Shown: positions 1-8,858, counted from the stretch's first letter. The stretch: DNA of 64,000 bases from Marisediminicola antarctica (GCF_009930795.1 NZ_CP017146.1:186001-250000); one strand, 5' to 3'. Numbers and translations: made by a program. The notes: generated by a model not told the origin, from the sequence alone.

Positions 1-144
1 AGCGAGTTCGAATTCCGCTGCGGCGAGCGCGAGGGCTTGCGAGCGAGCGCCGGGACTGAGCACGATGTCGCGCACGCCGAGGGCGATGAATTCGCCGAGC
101 AGGGCTACCGAGAAGTCGGTTGCCGGGCTTCCGCCCGGGCTCAC
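1..144 (-). CDS. menD: menD, N-terminal part (runs off the window)
   Basis: Only the first 48 codons lie in the window. The GTG start (142-144) overlaps the TGA stop of the upstream PLDc_N gene in a GTGA arrangement, so the two are probably translationally coupled. The visible residues contain LSPGARSQALALA, a hallmark of the N-terminal (pyrimidine-binding) domain of 2-succinyl-5-enolpyruvyl-6-hydroxy-3-cyclohexene-1-carboxylate synthase. This ThDP enzyme joins isochorismate and 2-oxoglutarate in menaquinone synthesis. Position next to menA, menE, menB and menC supports the call. The catalytic remainder lies to the left of base 1. Confidence 0.9.
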   Translation of the reverse strand, partial: MSPGGSPATDFSVALLGEFIALGVRDIVLSPGARSQALALAAAEFELA

Positions 145-476
145 TCCTTGGCGCTGGAGTCGTCGTCGAGGTCGGCGAGTTCCTGCTCGAGTCTGCGGAT
201 GCGCTCCTCCTGCTCCTTCTCGGAGCCGAGGCGGCGCAGGAAGTCGGGATCGTCGTCGGGCGCGGTCTGCCGCATGACCGGCTTACTCTTTCCCCGGTCT
301 TTGCCGAGCGTGAACCAGAGAACAGCACCGATCACCGGCAGGACGAGAATGACAAGAACCCAGACGAACTTGGGGAGCCCGCGAGTGCGGCGCTTGTCGG
401 TCATCAGCGAGTCGACGGCGGCGTAAATCGACAGGGCGATGATGGCAAGCCCTGCCACTATGTAAACGCGTACCAT
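141..476 (-). CDS. PLD nuclease N-terminal (PLDc_N) domain membrane protein
   Basis: A 111-residue protein. Residues about 1-25 and 37-58 are hydrophobic and probably form two membrane helices (VWVLVILVLPVIGAVLWF is the second). A charged tail of about 50 residues follows, with a heptad-like EKEQEERIRRLEQELADL segment likely to be coiled coil. This matches the short PLDc_N family, which lacks any phospholipase catalytic motif; its function is unknown. A TAGAAT hexamer ends 6 nt before the ATG, so the transcript is probably leaderless. The stop overlaps the menD start, which ties it to the men genes. Confidence 0.75.
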   Translation of the reverse strand: MVRVYIVAGLAIIALSIYAAVDSLMTDKRRTRGLPKFVWVLVILVLPVIGAVLWFTLGKDRGKSKPVMRQTAPDDDPDFLRRLGSEKEQEERIRRLEQELADLDDDSSAKE

Positions 477-570
477 GCAGTAATTCTAAGCCCGGCAACT
501 GGGCGCCGCCTGCGCGGGTTCTTGCGATCGCGCAACGAATGGCCAGCGAGGCGTGCCTAGACTGGGCGGC

Positions 571-906
571 GTGAAATCGTCGCGCCAGTGGATCAGCTAC
601 TCCCTACTCCGGTTGGGCGTCTTCGCGGCCGTGCTCATCGTGCTGCTCGTCCTGCAGGTCGAACCGTGGATTGCCGCAGTCATCGCTGCGGTGGTCGGGC
701 TGTGTGTCGCCTACATCTTCTTCCGCCCACAGCGCGAGGCCGTTGCGCGCAGCTTCTGGGAGTTCCGCACCACCGCGCAACGCGACTCCGACTCGGATGC
801 CGAGAACGACGCGCTCGACGCCGCAGCGACGCCGAGCGCCTCGCCGCTAGAAGGCCAGGGCGGCGGCGAGGCCGACGCCGAAGAGCAGGGCCGTCAGGCT
901 CGTTAG
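571..906 (+). CDS. DUF4229-type small membrane protein
   Basis: About 111 residues from the GTG at 571. That start is preferred over the in-frame GTG at 553 because TAGACT (558-563) lies 7 nt upstream, a leaderless promoter layout. The N-terminal half holds two hydrophobic segments separated by a short loop (around LGVFAAVLIVLLVLQ and IAAVIAAVVGLCVAYIFF), followed by a basic then acidic, Ala/Glu-rich tail. This resembles the actinobacterial DUF4229 family, which is often found beside men genes. The last 60 bp overlap the 3' end of menA on the other strand. Function unknown. Confidence 0.6.
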   Translation: MKSSRQWISYSLLRLGVFAAVLIVLLVLQVEPWIAAVIAAVVGLCVAYIFFRPQREAVARSFWEFRTTAQRDSDSDAENDALDAAATPSASPLEGQGGGEADAEEQGRQAR

Positions 907-1860
907 CTTGAGCGCAAGCACGAACTCCGACGCGGACTTGCCGGTGAGCGTGATGATCACCGCGGGCAGCCCCGCGAGCAGCGCGAAGTAGACGTAGATC
1001 GCGAGCGGGAACACTGGGGCGTACAGCCCGAGGATCCCGAACGGCACGAGGGCGAAGACCGCGAACAGGGTGCGTGCGGCCCTGTCGCCGACCCGCACGG
1101 CAAGGGTGCGTTTGCCGGCGACCCTGTCCTGCTTCAGGTCGCGGATGTTGTTGACCATGAGCACAGCGCAAGAGAGCAGCCCGATCGCGACGGCGGCGCC
1201 CCAGGCCTCGGCGCTCACCGTGCCGACCTGCACGAACATCGTGCCCGCCGTGGCGACGAGCCCGAAGAAGATGAAGACGAACACCTCGCCGAGCGCGTAG
1301 TAGCCATAGGGGTGCTTGCCGCCGGTGTAGAAGTAGGCAGCGACGACGCATACGGCGCCGACGGCGATGAGCCACAGGAATCCGCTGATGACGCTGACGG
1401 CGACCCCGGCGAGGCCGGCGACCGCGAAGAACACGAGCGCCACGGCCAGCACCTGTCGGGGCTTCGCCGCGCCGGACCCCGTGAGCCTCGACGGCCCGAC
1501 CCGGTGCGAGTCGGTGCCGCGGATGCCGTCGGAGTAGTCGTTGGCGTAGTTGACGCCGATCTGCAGCCCGACCGCGACGGCGAGGCAGAGCAGCGCACGC
1601 ACCCAGTGCCAGCCGTCGTCGTTGTTGTACAGGAACGCGGCCCCCGTGCCGAGGGCGACGGGTGCGATGGCGAGGGGAAGGGTGCGCAGCCGGGCGCCGC
1701 CGATCCAGTCCTTGGCGGTGGCCGGACGGATCGCTGGGGCCGTCGGCGGTCGCCCTCCCGGACGTCCGCTCGGCCGGCCGCTGCGCGCCGTGCTGCCACT
1801 CCCGGTGTTGGTGCGTCCACTGCTGGCGCGAGTTCTGGTTCGATTGCCTCTGTTAGCCAC
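847..1860 (-). CDS. menA: 1,4-dihydroxy-2-naphthoate polyprenyltransferase
   Basis: A UbiA-family integral membrane prenyltransferase that attaches the polyprenyl tail to 1,4-dihydroxy-2-naphthoate, giving demethylmenaquinone. The first Asp-rich motif NDYSDGIRGTD is at residues about 107-117 and the second, NIRDLKQDRVAGKRT, near 240-254; both bind Mg-prenyl diphosphate. About 48 residues of Arg/Gly/Pro-rich disordered sequence precede the first helix. The start is GTG, with TAGACT 6 nt upstream (1867-1872) whose first three bases in the sense direction are the menE stop codon. menA can therefore be transcribed from its own promoter inside the men cluster. Confidence 0.93.
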   Translation of the reverse strand: MANRGNRTRTRASSGRTNTGSGSTARSGRPSGRPGGRPPTAPAIRPATAKDWIGGARLRTLPLAIAPVALGTGAAFLYNNDDGWHWVRALLCLAVAVGLQIGVNYANDYSDGIRGTDSHRVGPSRLTGSGAAKPRQVLAVALVFFAVAGLAGVAVSVISGFLWLIAVGAVCVVAAYFYTGGKHPYGYYALGEVFVFIFFGLVATAGTMFVQVGTVSAEAWGAAVAIGLLSCAVLMVNNIRDLKQDRVAGKRTLAVRVGDRAARTLFAVFALVPFGILGLYAPVFPLAIYVYFALLAGLPAVIITLTGKSASEFVLALKLTSLTALLFGVGLAAALAF

Positions 1861-1869
1861 GAGCAGAGT

Positions 1870-3078
1870 CTAGTTTCGCCGTGCGACGATCTCCCGCAGC
1901 GTGACGAGGTCGGGCTTGCCCGTCGAGAGGAGCGGGATGCTGTCGAGGACCACGACCCGATCGGGGGCGGCCTCGCGGGCGAGCGCGGTCACAACCGCGC
2001 CCCGCAGCGCCGAGAGGTCGACGGGACTCGTCGCGACGACCACGGGAACCTCACCCCAGCGGGCACTCTCGGCCGGGACGGCCACCGCGTCGCCGAGCCC
2101 CGGCATCCGGCGCAGGACCCGTTCGAGCTCGTCGAGGGAGACCTTGACCCCGCCGGAGATGATCACCCGATCAAGCCGACCCGTGACGGTGAGCACGCCA
2201 TTGTCGACGCGCCCGGCGTCGCCGGTGCGGTACCAGCGGGCACCATCCGACATGACGAAGCTCCTCTCGGTGCGGGCGGGGTCGTCCAGGTAGCCGTCTG
2301 CGAGCACCGGCCCGCGGATCTCAATCTCCCCGTGCCGGATCCGCACCTCGGTTGTTCCGACCGGAACGCCGTTGTACACGCATCCACCGGCCGTCTCGCT
2401 CGATCCGTAGGTGCGCGTGACCCGGATGCCGAGGGCCTCGGCCCGGTCGATCAGCTCAGACGGCACTGACTGGCCTCCGACAAGGATGCGGTCGAACCGC
2501 CGAAGGCCTGCCAGCGCGCCGCTGCCGTCGGCCGCGTCGCCGTCCGCCGCGCCGCCGTCCGACGCGTCGCCGTCCGCCGCGTCGAGCAGGCGGGCGAGCT
2601 GGGCGGGCACCACGGAGGTGTAGTGGCGGGCGTCGGCATCCATCGTCTCGGCGGCGGCCAGAAACTCCCGGGCGTCGAAGTGCCCGGGTGGCAGGATCAC
2701 CGGCTCGGTCTGAGCAGCAATCGACCGCACGAGCACATTGATGCCGGCGATGTAGTGCACCGGCACGGCGAGGAGCCACTGGCCGGGGCCGCCGAGCGCG
2801 GCACCGGAGGCCGCGGCACTCGCGAGCAGCGCGTTGGAACTGAGCTCGACGCGCTTGGCGGTGCCGCTCGAGCCGCTCGTCTGGATCACGAGGGCGATGG
2901 GCTCGGGCACGGTTGCCGGCAGTTCGCCGCCGACACCATCGGGCCCGATCGGCAGGATGGCGGGGCCTGCGGCGCTCAACGCGAGACGGAGCGCCTCGAG
3001 GACCGCAACGGGGTCGCTCGCGTCGACGGCGAGGAGCGGGCGGGTCACGACGGTGCCACCATCCCGCGAACTGCCCAC
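1870..3078 (-). CDS. menE: o-succinylbenzoate--CoA ligase
   Basis: An ANL-superfamily ligase of 402 residues that activates o-succinylbenzoate through an acyl-adenylate before transfer to CoA. Motifs in order: phosphate-binding TSGSSGTAKR (about 67-76), YGSSETAGG (A5), YRTGDAGRV (A7), and a C-terminal GKPDLV lysine segment (A10). It is shorter than many MenE proteins, as is common in actinobacteria. A low-complexity Asp/Gly/Ala insert (coded by about 2510-2585) sits before the A5 region. The GTG start is preceded by a purine-rich GGGGGGA Shine-Dalgarno-like run. It lies between menB and menA on the same strand. Confidence 0.92.
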   Translation of the reverse strand: MGSSRDGGTVVTRPLLAVDASDPVAVLEALRLALSAAGPAILPIGPDGVGGELPATVPEPIALVIQTSGSSGTAKRVELSSNALLASAAASGAALGGPGQWLLAVPVHYIAGINVLVRSIAAQTEPVILPPGHFDAREFLAAAETMDADARHYTSVVPAQLARLLDAADGDASDGGAADGDAADGSGALAGLRRFDRILVGGQSVPSELIDRAEALGIRVTRTYGSSETAGGCVYNGVPVGTTEVRIRHGEIEIRGPVLADGYLDDPARTERSFVMSDGARWYRTGDAGRVDNGVLTVTGRLDRVIISGGVKVSLDELERVLRRMPGLGDAVAVPAESARWGEVPVVVATSPVDLSALRGAVVTALAREAAPDRVVVLDSIPLLSTGKPDLVTLREIVARRN

Positions 3079-3102
3079 TTGCGTCCCCCCTGGTGCCCCA
3101 CA

Positions 3103-3160
3103 GGCGACATGTGCGGGCGAGTCACGCAGGCGAGGTTGTCATGTCGCGGGCGACTCACGA
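3103..3160. repeat. imperfect 24-bp direct repeat between menB and menE
   Basis: Two similar blocks, roughly 3103-3126 and 3136-3160, share the core ATGT(C)GCGGGCGA(G/C)TCACG. They fill much of the 97-bp gap between the menB stop and the menE start. No gene or clear terminator is visible. A duplicated regulatory site or a remnant of a dispersed repeat are both possible. Confidence 0.4.
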
Positions 3161-3175
3161 CGGGGGGCCGGGGCA

Positions 3176-4084
3176 TCAATACTGCCAGGGGAACGGCGAC
3201 CAGTCCGGCTCGCGCTTCTCGAGGAACGCATCGCGGCCCTCGACTGCCTCGTCGGTGCCATAGGCGAGTCTGGTGGCCTCGCCCGCGAAGACCTGCTGGC
3301 CGACCATGCCGTCGTCCACGGCGTTGAAGGCGAACTTGAGCATGCGGATGGCGGTGGGCGACTTGGTGAGAATCTCTCTCGCCCAGTCGTACGCGGTCGA
3401 CTCGAGTTCGGCGTGCGGCACCACGGCGTTGATGGCACCCGTGTCGAGGGCCCGCTGGGCGTCGTACTCCCTGGCGAGGAAGAACACCTCACGGGCGAAT
3501 TTCTGGCCGACCTGCCGCGCGAAGTACGCGCTACCGTAGCCCCCGTCGAACGACCCGACGTCGGCATCCGTCTGCTTGAACCTGCCGTGTTCCGCGCTCG
3601 CGATCGACAGGTCGCAGACAACGTGCAGGGAGTGCCCGCCGCCGGCGGCCCAGCCGGGGATCACGGCGATGACGACCTTGGGCATGAACCGGATGAGGCG
3701 CTGCACCTCGAGGATGTGAAGTCGGCCGGCGCGGCCGATGTCGGGCCGGGATGCTCCCTCTGATCCCTCGTACTTGTAGCCGTCGCGACCGCGGATGCGC
3801 TGGTCGCCGCCCGAGCAGAACGCCCAGCCGCCGTCCTTCGCGCTCGGGCCGTTGCCCGTGAGGAGAATAACGCCGATCCGCGAATTCTGGCGGGCGTCGT
3901 CGAGCACCGCGTAAAGCTCGTCGACGGTGTGCGGCCGGAAGGCGTTGCGCACCTCGGGGCGGTTGAATGCGACGCGCGCCACCCGCCCCGCCAGGTCGTG
4001 GTGGTAGGTGATGTCGGTGAGCGCGTCGAAGCCCGCGACGGGCCGCCAGACGCTGGCATCGAAGAGTTCGGAAACCTCAGGCAT
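3176..4084 (-). CDS. menB: 1,4-dihydroxy-2-naphthoyl-CoA synthase
   Basis: A crotonase-family enzyme of 302 residues that cyclises o-succinylbenzoyl-CoA to 1,4-dihydroxy-2-naphthoyl-CoA. The N-terminal signature RVAFNRPEVRNAFRPHTVDEL, the oxyanion-hole segment around WAFCSGGDQ, and GWAAGGGHSLHVVCDL are typical of MenB, and the length is normal. The C-terminal SPFPWQY matches the MenB end. The ATG has no SD, but TAAACT lies exactly 6 nt upstream (4091-4096), so the gene is probably leaderless. It is the first gene of the minus-strand men group and is divergent from menC. Confidence 0.96.
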   Translation of the reverse strand: MPEVSELFDASVWRPVAGFDALTDITYHHDLAGRVARVAFNRPEVRNAFRPHTVDELYAVLDDARQNSRIGVILLTGNGPSAKDGGWAFCSGGDQRIRGRDGYKYEGSEGASRPDIGRAGRLHILEVQRLIRFMPKVVIAVIPGWAAGGGHSLHVVCDLSIASAEHGRFKQTDADVGSFDGGYGSAYFARQVGQKFAREVFFLAREYDAQRALDTGAINAVVPHAELESTAYDWAREILTKSPTAIRMLKFAFNAVDDGMVGQQVFAGEATRLAYGTDEAVEGRDAFLEKREPDWSPFPWQY

Positions 4085-4192
4085 TGGCTCAGTTTAGATT
4101 CCGCCGAACGTGTTCAGTACGACCGCCGCCCACCGCTCGCCACGACCGCGATGCGCACCGTGGGAAAATGCGGGCGCTATTAGGGGCAGACT

Positions 4193-5185
4193 GTGGTCAT
4201 GCTGCCATCGTTGCCAGAGCTGACGGGCTCCGCCCGTGTCGTCTCCCTTCCGCTCCGCCAGCCGTTCCGCGGGATCACGAGCCGCGAGGCCCTGTTGTTC
4301 GAGGGACCACAGGGTTGGACCGAGTTCTCCCCGTTCGTCGAGTACGACGACACTGAGGCGGCGTCGTGGCTGGAGGGGGCGATCGACTTCGGCTGGCTGG
4401 CGGCGCCCGCGGTGTTCCGCAGTCGCATCCGGGTAAACGCAACCCTTCCGGCCGTGGAGCCTGGCGCGGTCGCCGGGGTGCTCGACGCCTTTCCCGGATG
4501 CCGCACCGTCAAGGTCAAGGTCGCCCAACTCGGCCAGGTGCTCGCCGACGACGTGGCGCGCGTCGCTGCGGCGCGCGACTATGTCGGCGTCGAGGGGCGC
4601 ATCCGCATCGACGCGAACGGCGGCTGGAACGTCGACGAGGCCGAGCACGCCGTCCACGCCCTCGCGGGATTCGATCTGGAGTATGTCGAGCAGCCGTGTG
4701 CGAGCGTCGAGGAGCTCGCCGACATCAGGCAACGGGTGAAGTACATGGGCATCCCGGTCGCGGCGGACGAAAGCGTGCGCAAGGCGAGCGATCCGCTCGA
4801 GGTCGCACGCGCCGGCGCAGCTGATCTCCTCGTGATCAAGGCCCAGCCGCTCGGCGGCATCCGTGCCAGCCTCGACATCGTCGCCGCGACGAAGCTGCCG
4901 GTTGTCGTCTCGAGCGCGCTCGACACGTCGGTGGGCATCTCGATGGGCGCGTATCTCGCGGCGGGTATTCCCGAGCTGGACTACGACTGCGGCCTCGGCA
5001 CCGCGGCGCTGCTCGCGGGAGACGTCACGTCGAGCCCGCTCATTCCGGTCGACGGCTCGATCGAGGTGCGCCGCGTCGAGGTGGATGCCGCCCTGCTCGA
5101 CCGCTACGCCGCCCCAGTTGATCGCACCGAATGGTGGCTCGAGCGACTCGAGCGCTGTCACGCGCTGTTGGCCGGGCGGACGTAG
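4193..5185 (+). CDS. menC: o-succinylbenzoate synthase
   Basis: An enolase-superfamily dehydratase of about 330 residues that makes o-succinylbenzoate from SHCHC. The catalytic pattern is visible: KVKV (the KxK pair, about 105-108), metal-binding Asp in RIDANGGW, Glu in EYVEQPC, Asp in AADES, and the second catalytic Lys in LLVIKAQPLGG. The start is GTG at 4193, with AGGGG about 6 nt upstream; an in-frame ATG at 4199 is also possible. It is divergent from menB, and with menD, menE, menA and menB completes most of the classical menaquinone pathway. Confidence 0.93.
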   Translation: MVMLPSLPELTGSARVVSLPLRQPFRGITSREALLFEGPQGWTEFSPFVEYDDTEAASWLEGAIDFGWLAAPAVFRSRIRVNATLPAVEPGAVAGVLDAFPGCRTVKVKVAQLGQVLADDVARVAAARDYVGVEGRIRIDANGGWNVDEAEHAVHALAGFDLEYVEQPCASVEELADIRQRVKYMGIPVAADESVRKASDPLEVARAGAADLLVIKAQPLGGIRASLDIVAATKLPVVVSSALDTSVGISMGAYLAAGIPELDYDCGLGTAALLAGDVTSSPLIPVDGSIEVRRVEVDAALLDRYAAPVDRTEWWLERLERCHALLAGRT

Positions 5186-5504
5186 CGGCTGCCCCGCTGT
5201 CGTTATTCAGGACTGACTGCCGTTATTCAGGACTGACTGCCTGGCTGGGCTTTCATCATTCAGGATCATTGGTCTGAACGGGCTTTCATCATTCAGGACT
5301 CGGCTCCCGTGAATGCGCGCACGCCCGCGGATGTGCCAGCCTCCCGGCATCCGTTCACCCGATATCGACGGTGCGCGCCCGCAGACTCCTGAGTAGTGAA
5401 CGTACGTGCGCCCACCAACTCCTGAATGATGAAAGCGCGCGGTGCAGCCCACTCCTGAATGATGAAAGCTGAGTGGGAGTGGGAGTGGGAGTGGGGTGGG
5501 CGGG
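5186..5504. repeat. inverted array of ATTCAGGA repeats, copy 1
   Basis: A gene-free gap between the convergent menC and ccsB genes. A perfect 20-bp tandem repeat occupies 5201-5220 and 5221-5240. The 16-mer CTTTCATCATTCAGGA occurs at 5250-5265 and 5283-5298. The reverse complement, ACTCCTGAATGATGAAAG, occurs at 5418-5435 and 5451-5468, with a degenerate copy at 5385-5400. Plus-oriented copies sit beside menC and minus-oriented copies beside ccsB, so the whole array is one large interrupted inverted repeat. A GAGTGG-type hexamer run follows at 5470-5503. The same architecture recurs at 46096-46258. Confidence 0.85.
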
Positions 5505-6473
5505 TCAGAGGCCGCTGTAGGCGTGCAGACCCTTGAAGAAGAGATTCACGACGGTGAAGTTGAACAGCACCGCAGCGAAACCGATGATCGCGAGCCACGC
5601 CGAGCGTGAGCCACGCCAGCCGCGCGTTGCCCTCGCGTGCAGATAGCCGGCGAAGATCGTCCAGATGATGAACGTCCACACCTCCTTGGTGTCCCAACCC
5701 CAGTACCGGCCCCAGGCACGCTCGGCCCAGATGGCCCCGGCGATGAGGGTGAATGTCCAGAACACGAATCCGACGACGACCACCCGGTAGGCGAGGTTCT
5801 CGAGCACGTCCGCACCCGGGAGCGTCTGCAGAAACTTGAGTCCTGCGCCCTTCGCTGCGGCCGCCCGGGCCTGCATGAGCTGCACGACCGACAGCCCGGC
5901 GCCGAGCGCGAAGAACGAGGTGCCGAGCACGGCGACGAACACGTGGATCACAAGCCAGGACGACTGCAGTGCGGGCGGGAGCGGTTTGACGTCGACGTAG
6001 AAGTTCACGGTCGCGAGGCCCAGGGCGATCAGCGCGAATCCGGTGATGAACGCGCCCAGGAACCGCAGGTTCTGCCACACCTGCACGGCAATGAAGACGC
6101 CGACGATGATCGCGGATGACGTCAGTGAGAACTCGAACATGTTCGACCAGGGAACGTACCCCTGCGCGATGCCGCGCATCACGACGGCGGCGGTATGCAC
6201 AAGCCAGCCCAGCACGGTGAGAGCGAAGGCGATGCGCTCGAACTTGAGCGACAGCGGTTTCTGCGAGGTATCGCTGCCGATCCGGTCGATCGTCGCGGTG
6301 GCGCCGGCGAGCTGGCCCCTCGGTGCTGCGGCGGCGGTCACAGCCGCCGGGGTCTGCTGCGCCCAAGCGGACCTCTTGGCGAGATCGAGGGTGAACATGA
6401 TGAACGCGAGCGTGTAGACACCCATCGCCGACCAGACGGCGGTGAGGGAGGAGGAGACGAGCAGATCGGTCAC
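5505..6473 (-). CDS. ccsB: cytochrome c biogenesis protein CcsB (ResC type)
   Basis: An integral membrane protein of 322 residues with about eight predicted helices. It carries the haem-handling tryptophan-rich motif WGRYWGWDTKEVW near residue 255-267 and conserved histidines in the TM segments (GWLVHTAAV, WLVIHVF). In system II cytochrome c maturation CcsB pairs with ResB to deliver haem across the membrane and attach it to apocytochromes. Its ATG overlaps the resB stop (ATGA at 6470-6473). Last gene of the operon. Confidence 0.93.
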   Translation of the reverse strand: MTDLLVSSSLTAVWSAMGVYTLAFIMFTLDLAKRSAWAQQTPAAVTAAAAPRGQLAGATATIDRIGSDTSQKPLSLKFERIAFALTVLGWLVHTAAVVMRGIAQGYVPWSNMFEFSLTSSAIIVGVFIAVQVWQNLRFLGAFITGFALIALGLATVNFYVDVKPLPPALQSSWLVIHVFVAVLGTSFFALGAGLSVVQLMQARAAAAKGAGLKFLQTLPGADVLENLAYRVVVVGFVFWTFTLIAGAIWAERAWGRYWGWDTKEVWTFIIWTIFAGYLHARATRGWRGSRSAWLAIIGFAAVLFNFTVVNLFFKGLHAYSGL

Positions 6474-8131
6474 GTGGTCAGCCTAATCCCGAGTTGCTGG
6501 GAATGACGGTCGGCGATCTCCCGCACGGCCCGGTCGAGGGTGGGGTCCTCGCCGCGTGCGAGCCCGGCGTACTCGAGGCGCACGCCGCCGGCATCCTCGT
6601 CGTTGATCGCCTTCACCCAGACGCGCCGGCGCGGGATGAACAGCGACGTCAGAAGCCCGGCGAGCACGAGGATCGCGAAGACAAGCACCCAGCCCTGGCT
6701 CGGGTCGCGGTGGATGTCGAGGCTCACGAAACGGGGGACCGATCCGGTGAGGTCGTCGGCGGGCGCATCGGGAGCGGCGTTTTCGAACGTAACCGACCCG
6801 ATTCCGTCCGGCAGTTCGATGGTCTCGCCTGGTGTGAGCTGGATCGGCGGGGCGTCCGCTGTGCGGCCGGCGACCTCGGTCATGCCGTCGGTGTCGAGCG
6901 AGTAGACGGAGCGCGGGATGCCGCCGTCGAGGCCCAGGTCGCCGGTGAATACCTGCAGGCTCAGCACGGGATTCAGCAGGTCGGGATAGTTCGAGGTGAG
7001 CGCGCCCGTTGTGAGGGTCGCCTGTGTCGGGTAAAGGAACCCGATCATGCCGATCTGCTCAGGGAGGGCATCCGGCACCTTCACGACGCCGATAGAGGTG
7101 AGGTTGCCATCCTGCGGCAGGAACGGCACTGCGTCGCTGAACGCGACGTTCCCCTCGCCGTCGCGCACGGTGATGATCGGTGCGTAACCGTTGCCGAGGA
7201 GGAAGATGTCGTTGCCACCGAGGCGCAGCGGGTCGTTGACCTTGATCTCGGCCCGCGAGCCCGCCTCGGAGCCCGGCGCGTAGGTCGTGACACTTGCCGT
7301 GTAGTCGACCGGTTGCCCGCGCGCCGCCGGATTCTCCTGCTCGTAGACGGCCTCGAATTCATCAAGGGTCAGCCGATACGGCTGGAGCACGCCCTCGTCG
7401 AAGAACCGTCCGGGAAGGAAGGACTCGTACGACAACAGCACGTTTGCGAAGGAGTCCCCCTCGACGATGACCTTCTGTCCGCTGTAGCCGAAGCCGCCGC
7501 CGATGCCCACCGAGACGAGCACGCCCACGAGAGCGGTGTGGAAGACGAGGTTGCCGGTTTCGCGCAGGTAGCCGCGTTCGGCGCTCACCGAGAGGTCGCC
7601 CCTCGGGCCCTCGAACAGCCGCACCCGGTAGCCGCTCTTCTTGAGGATGCCGCGGGCGGACTCGACCGCCTCGGTCGAGGAGACTCCGGGCGCCCAGGCG
7701 GTGGTGAATCCCGCGAGCCGCGAGAGGCGGGCGGGTGTTTTCGGCGGGGCACTGCGCAGCGCCCGGTAATGGTGCGCGGTGCGCGGGACCACGCAGCCGA
7801 TGAGTGAGATGAACAGCAGCAGGTAGATGGCGGAGAACCAGGCCGAAGTGTAGACGTCGAAGGCCTGCAGGGAGTCGAGCACCGGGGCGAGGTCGGGGTT
7901 GTTGGCGAAGTACTGCTGCACCCCGTTGGGGTCAGAGCTGCGTTGTGGGACGAGCGAGCCGGGCACGGCGGCGATCGCGAGCAGGAGCAGCAGGAACAGC
8001 GCGGTGCGCATGCTCGTGAGCTGCCGCCAGAAGAAGCGCAGGTAGCCGGCGCCGCCGAGGGACGGCTGCGCGATCCGGTCATCCGTCGGAGCGGGCGCCG
8101 GGGAGTCGAAGTGATCAGATGGCCGGCTCAA
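6470..8131 (-). CDS. resB: cytochrome c biogenesis protein ResB
   Basis: A 553-residue ResB-family protein, the partner of CcsB in system II haem ligation. Hydrophobic segments are visible near 41-60 (MRTALFLLLLLAIAAVPGSL), 95-115, 190-212 and close to the C-terminus (GWVLVFAILVLAGLLTSLF), with a large extracytoplasmic domain between the last two. The likely start is TTG at 8131, overlapping the ccdA end by 17 bp; no strong SD is visible, so the exact start is uncertain. It is cotranscribed with ccdA upstream and ccsB downstream. Confidence 0.92.
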   Translation of the reverse strand: MSRPSDHFDSPAPAPTDDRIAQPSLGGAGYLRFFWRQLTSMRTALFLLLLLAIAAVPGSLVPQRSSDPNGVQQYFANNPDLAPVLDSLQAFDVYTSAWFSAIYLLLFISLIGCVVPRTAHHYRALRSAPPKTPARLSRLAGFTTAWAPGVSSTEAVESARGILKKSGYRVRLFEGPRGDLSVSAERGYLRETGNLVFHTALVGVLVSVGIGGGFGYSGQKVIVEGDSFANVLLSYESFLPGRFFDEGVLQPYRLTLDEFEAVYEQENPAARGQPVDYTASVTTYAPGSEAGSRAEIKVNDPLRLGGNDIFLLGNGYAPIITVRDGEGNVAFSDAVPFLPQDGNLTSIGVVKVPDALPEQIGMIGFLYPTQATLTTGALTSNYPDLLNPVLSLQVFTGDLGLDGGIPRSVYSLDTDGMTEVAGRTADAPPIQLTPGETIELPDGIGSVTFENAAPDAPADDLTGSVPRFVSLDIHRDPSQGWVLVFAILVLAGLLTSLFIPRRRVWVKAINDEDAGGVRLEYAGLARGEDPTLDRAVREIADRHSQQLGIRLTT

Positions 8132-8858
8132 AACCGCTGATCACCGACCCGAGCTGGGACATCATGATTTGCCACACACCGGTCACCATGAGTACGCCGA
8201 TGAGGACGAGCATGGCTCCGCCGACGATATTGACGGCACGGATGTGGCGCTTGAGCCAGGCGACCGACCCGGTGACCCAGTTGAAGCCGAGGGCGACGAG
8301 GAGGAACGGGATGCCGAGGCCGAGGCAGTACACGACGCCGAGCATCACCCCGCGGCCCACGGAACCGGTCGTGAGGCTCAGGCTGTAGACGACGCTCAGG
8401 GTCGGGCCGATGCAGGGCGCCCAGCCGAGCCCGAACACGATGCCCAGCAGCGGGGCACCACCGAGGCCCGTCGCGGCGGTGAAGCCGGGGCGGATGGTGC
8501 GCTGCAGAAAGCTGAACTGGCCGATGAAGACGAGCCCCATGATGATCACGAGCACCCCGATCACGCGGGTGATGAGGTCGAGCCAGGGCAGGAGCATCAG
8601 GCCCGCTATCGAGAAGGCGAGGGTGAAGCCGACGAAGACGACGCTGAAGCCGAGCACGAAGAGGGCGACGCCGAGCAGCAGCCGGCCGCGGCCCGCCCGC
8701 GCATCCGTCCCCGTGAATCCGCCGATGTAGCCGAGATATCCGGGCACGAGCGGGAGGATGCAGGGCGACGCGAACGAGACGAGCCCCGCGAGCAGCGCGA
8801 TGGGCAGGGCGACGAGGAGGCTGCCGTTCGCGACGATCTCCTGGATCGGATCGCCCAC
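8115..8858 (-). CDS. ccdA: cytochrome c biogenesis thiol transporter CcdA
   Basis: A six-helix membrane protein of 247 residues that moves reducing equivalents from cytoplasmic thioredoxin to extracytoplasmic thiol proteins. The two conserved cysteines are in SFASPCILPLVPGYLG and GLGWAPCIGPTLS. The start is GTG at 8858, which shares one base with the stop of the preceding tlpA gene (TAGTG); GGAGG lies 11 nt upstream. The layout TlpA-CcdA-ResB-CcsB is a complete system II module: CcdA keeps the TlpA-like protein and apocytochrome CxxCH cysteines reduced. Confidence 0.93.
   Translation of the reverse strand: MGDPIQEIVANGSLLVALPIALLAGLVSFASPCILPLVPGYLGYIGGFTGTDARAGRGRLLLGVALFVLGFSVVFVGFTLAFSIAGLMLLPWLDLITRVIGVLVIIMGLVFIGQFSFLQRTIRPGFTAATGLGGAPLLGIVFGLGWAPCIGPTLSVVYSLSLTTGSVGRGVMLGVVYCLGLGIPFLLVALGFNWVTGSVAWLKRHIRAVNIVGGAMLVLIGVLMVTGVWQIMMSQLGSVISGFEPAI

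Noticed and set aside
5207-5452. An 81-residue minus-strand protein containing repeated VLNDESP units.
   Set aside because: It is the translation of the ATTCAGGA repeats; no start signal or homologous pattern supports coding.
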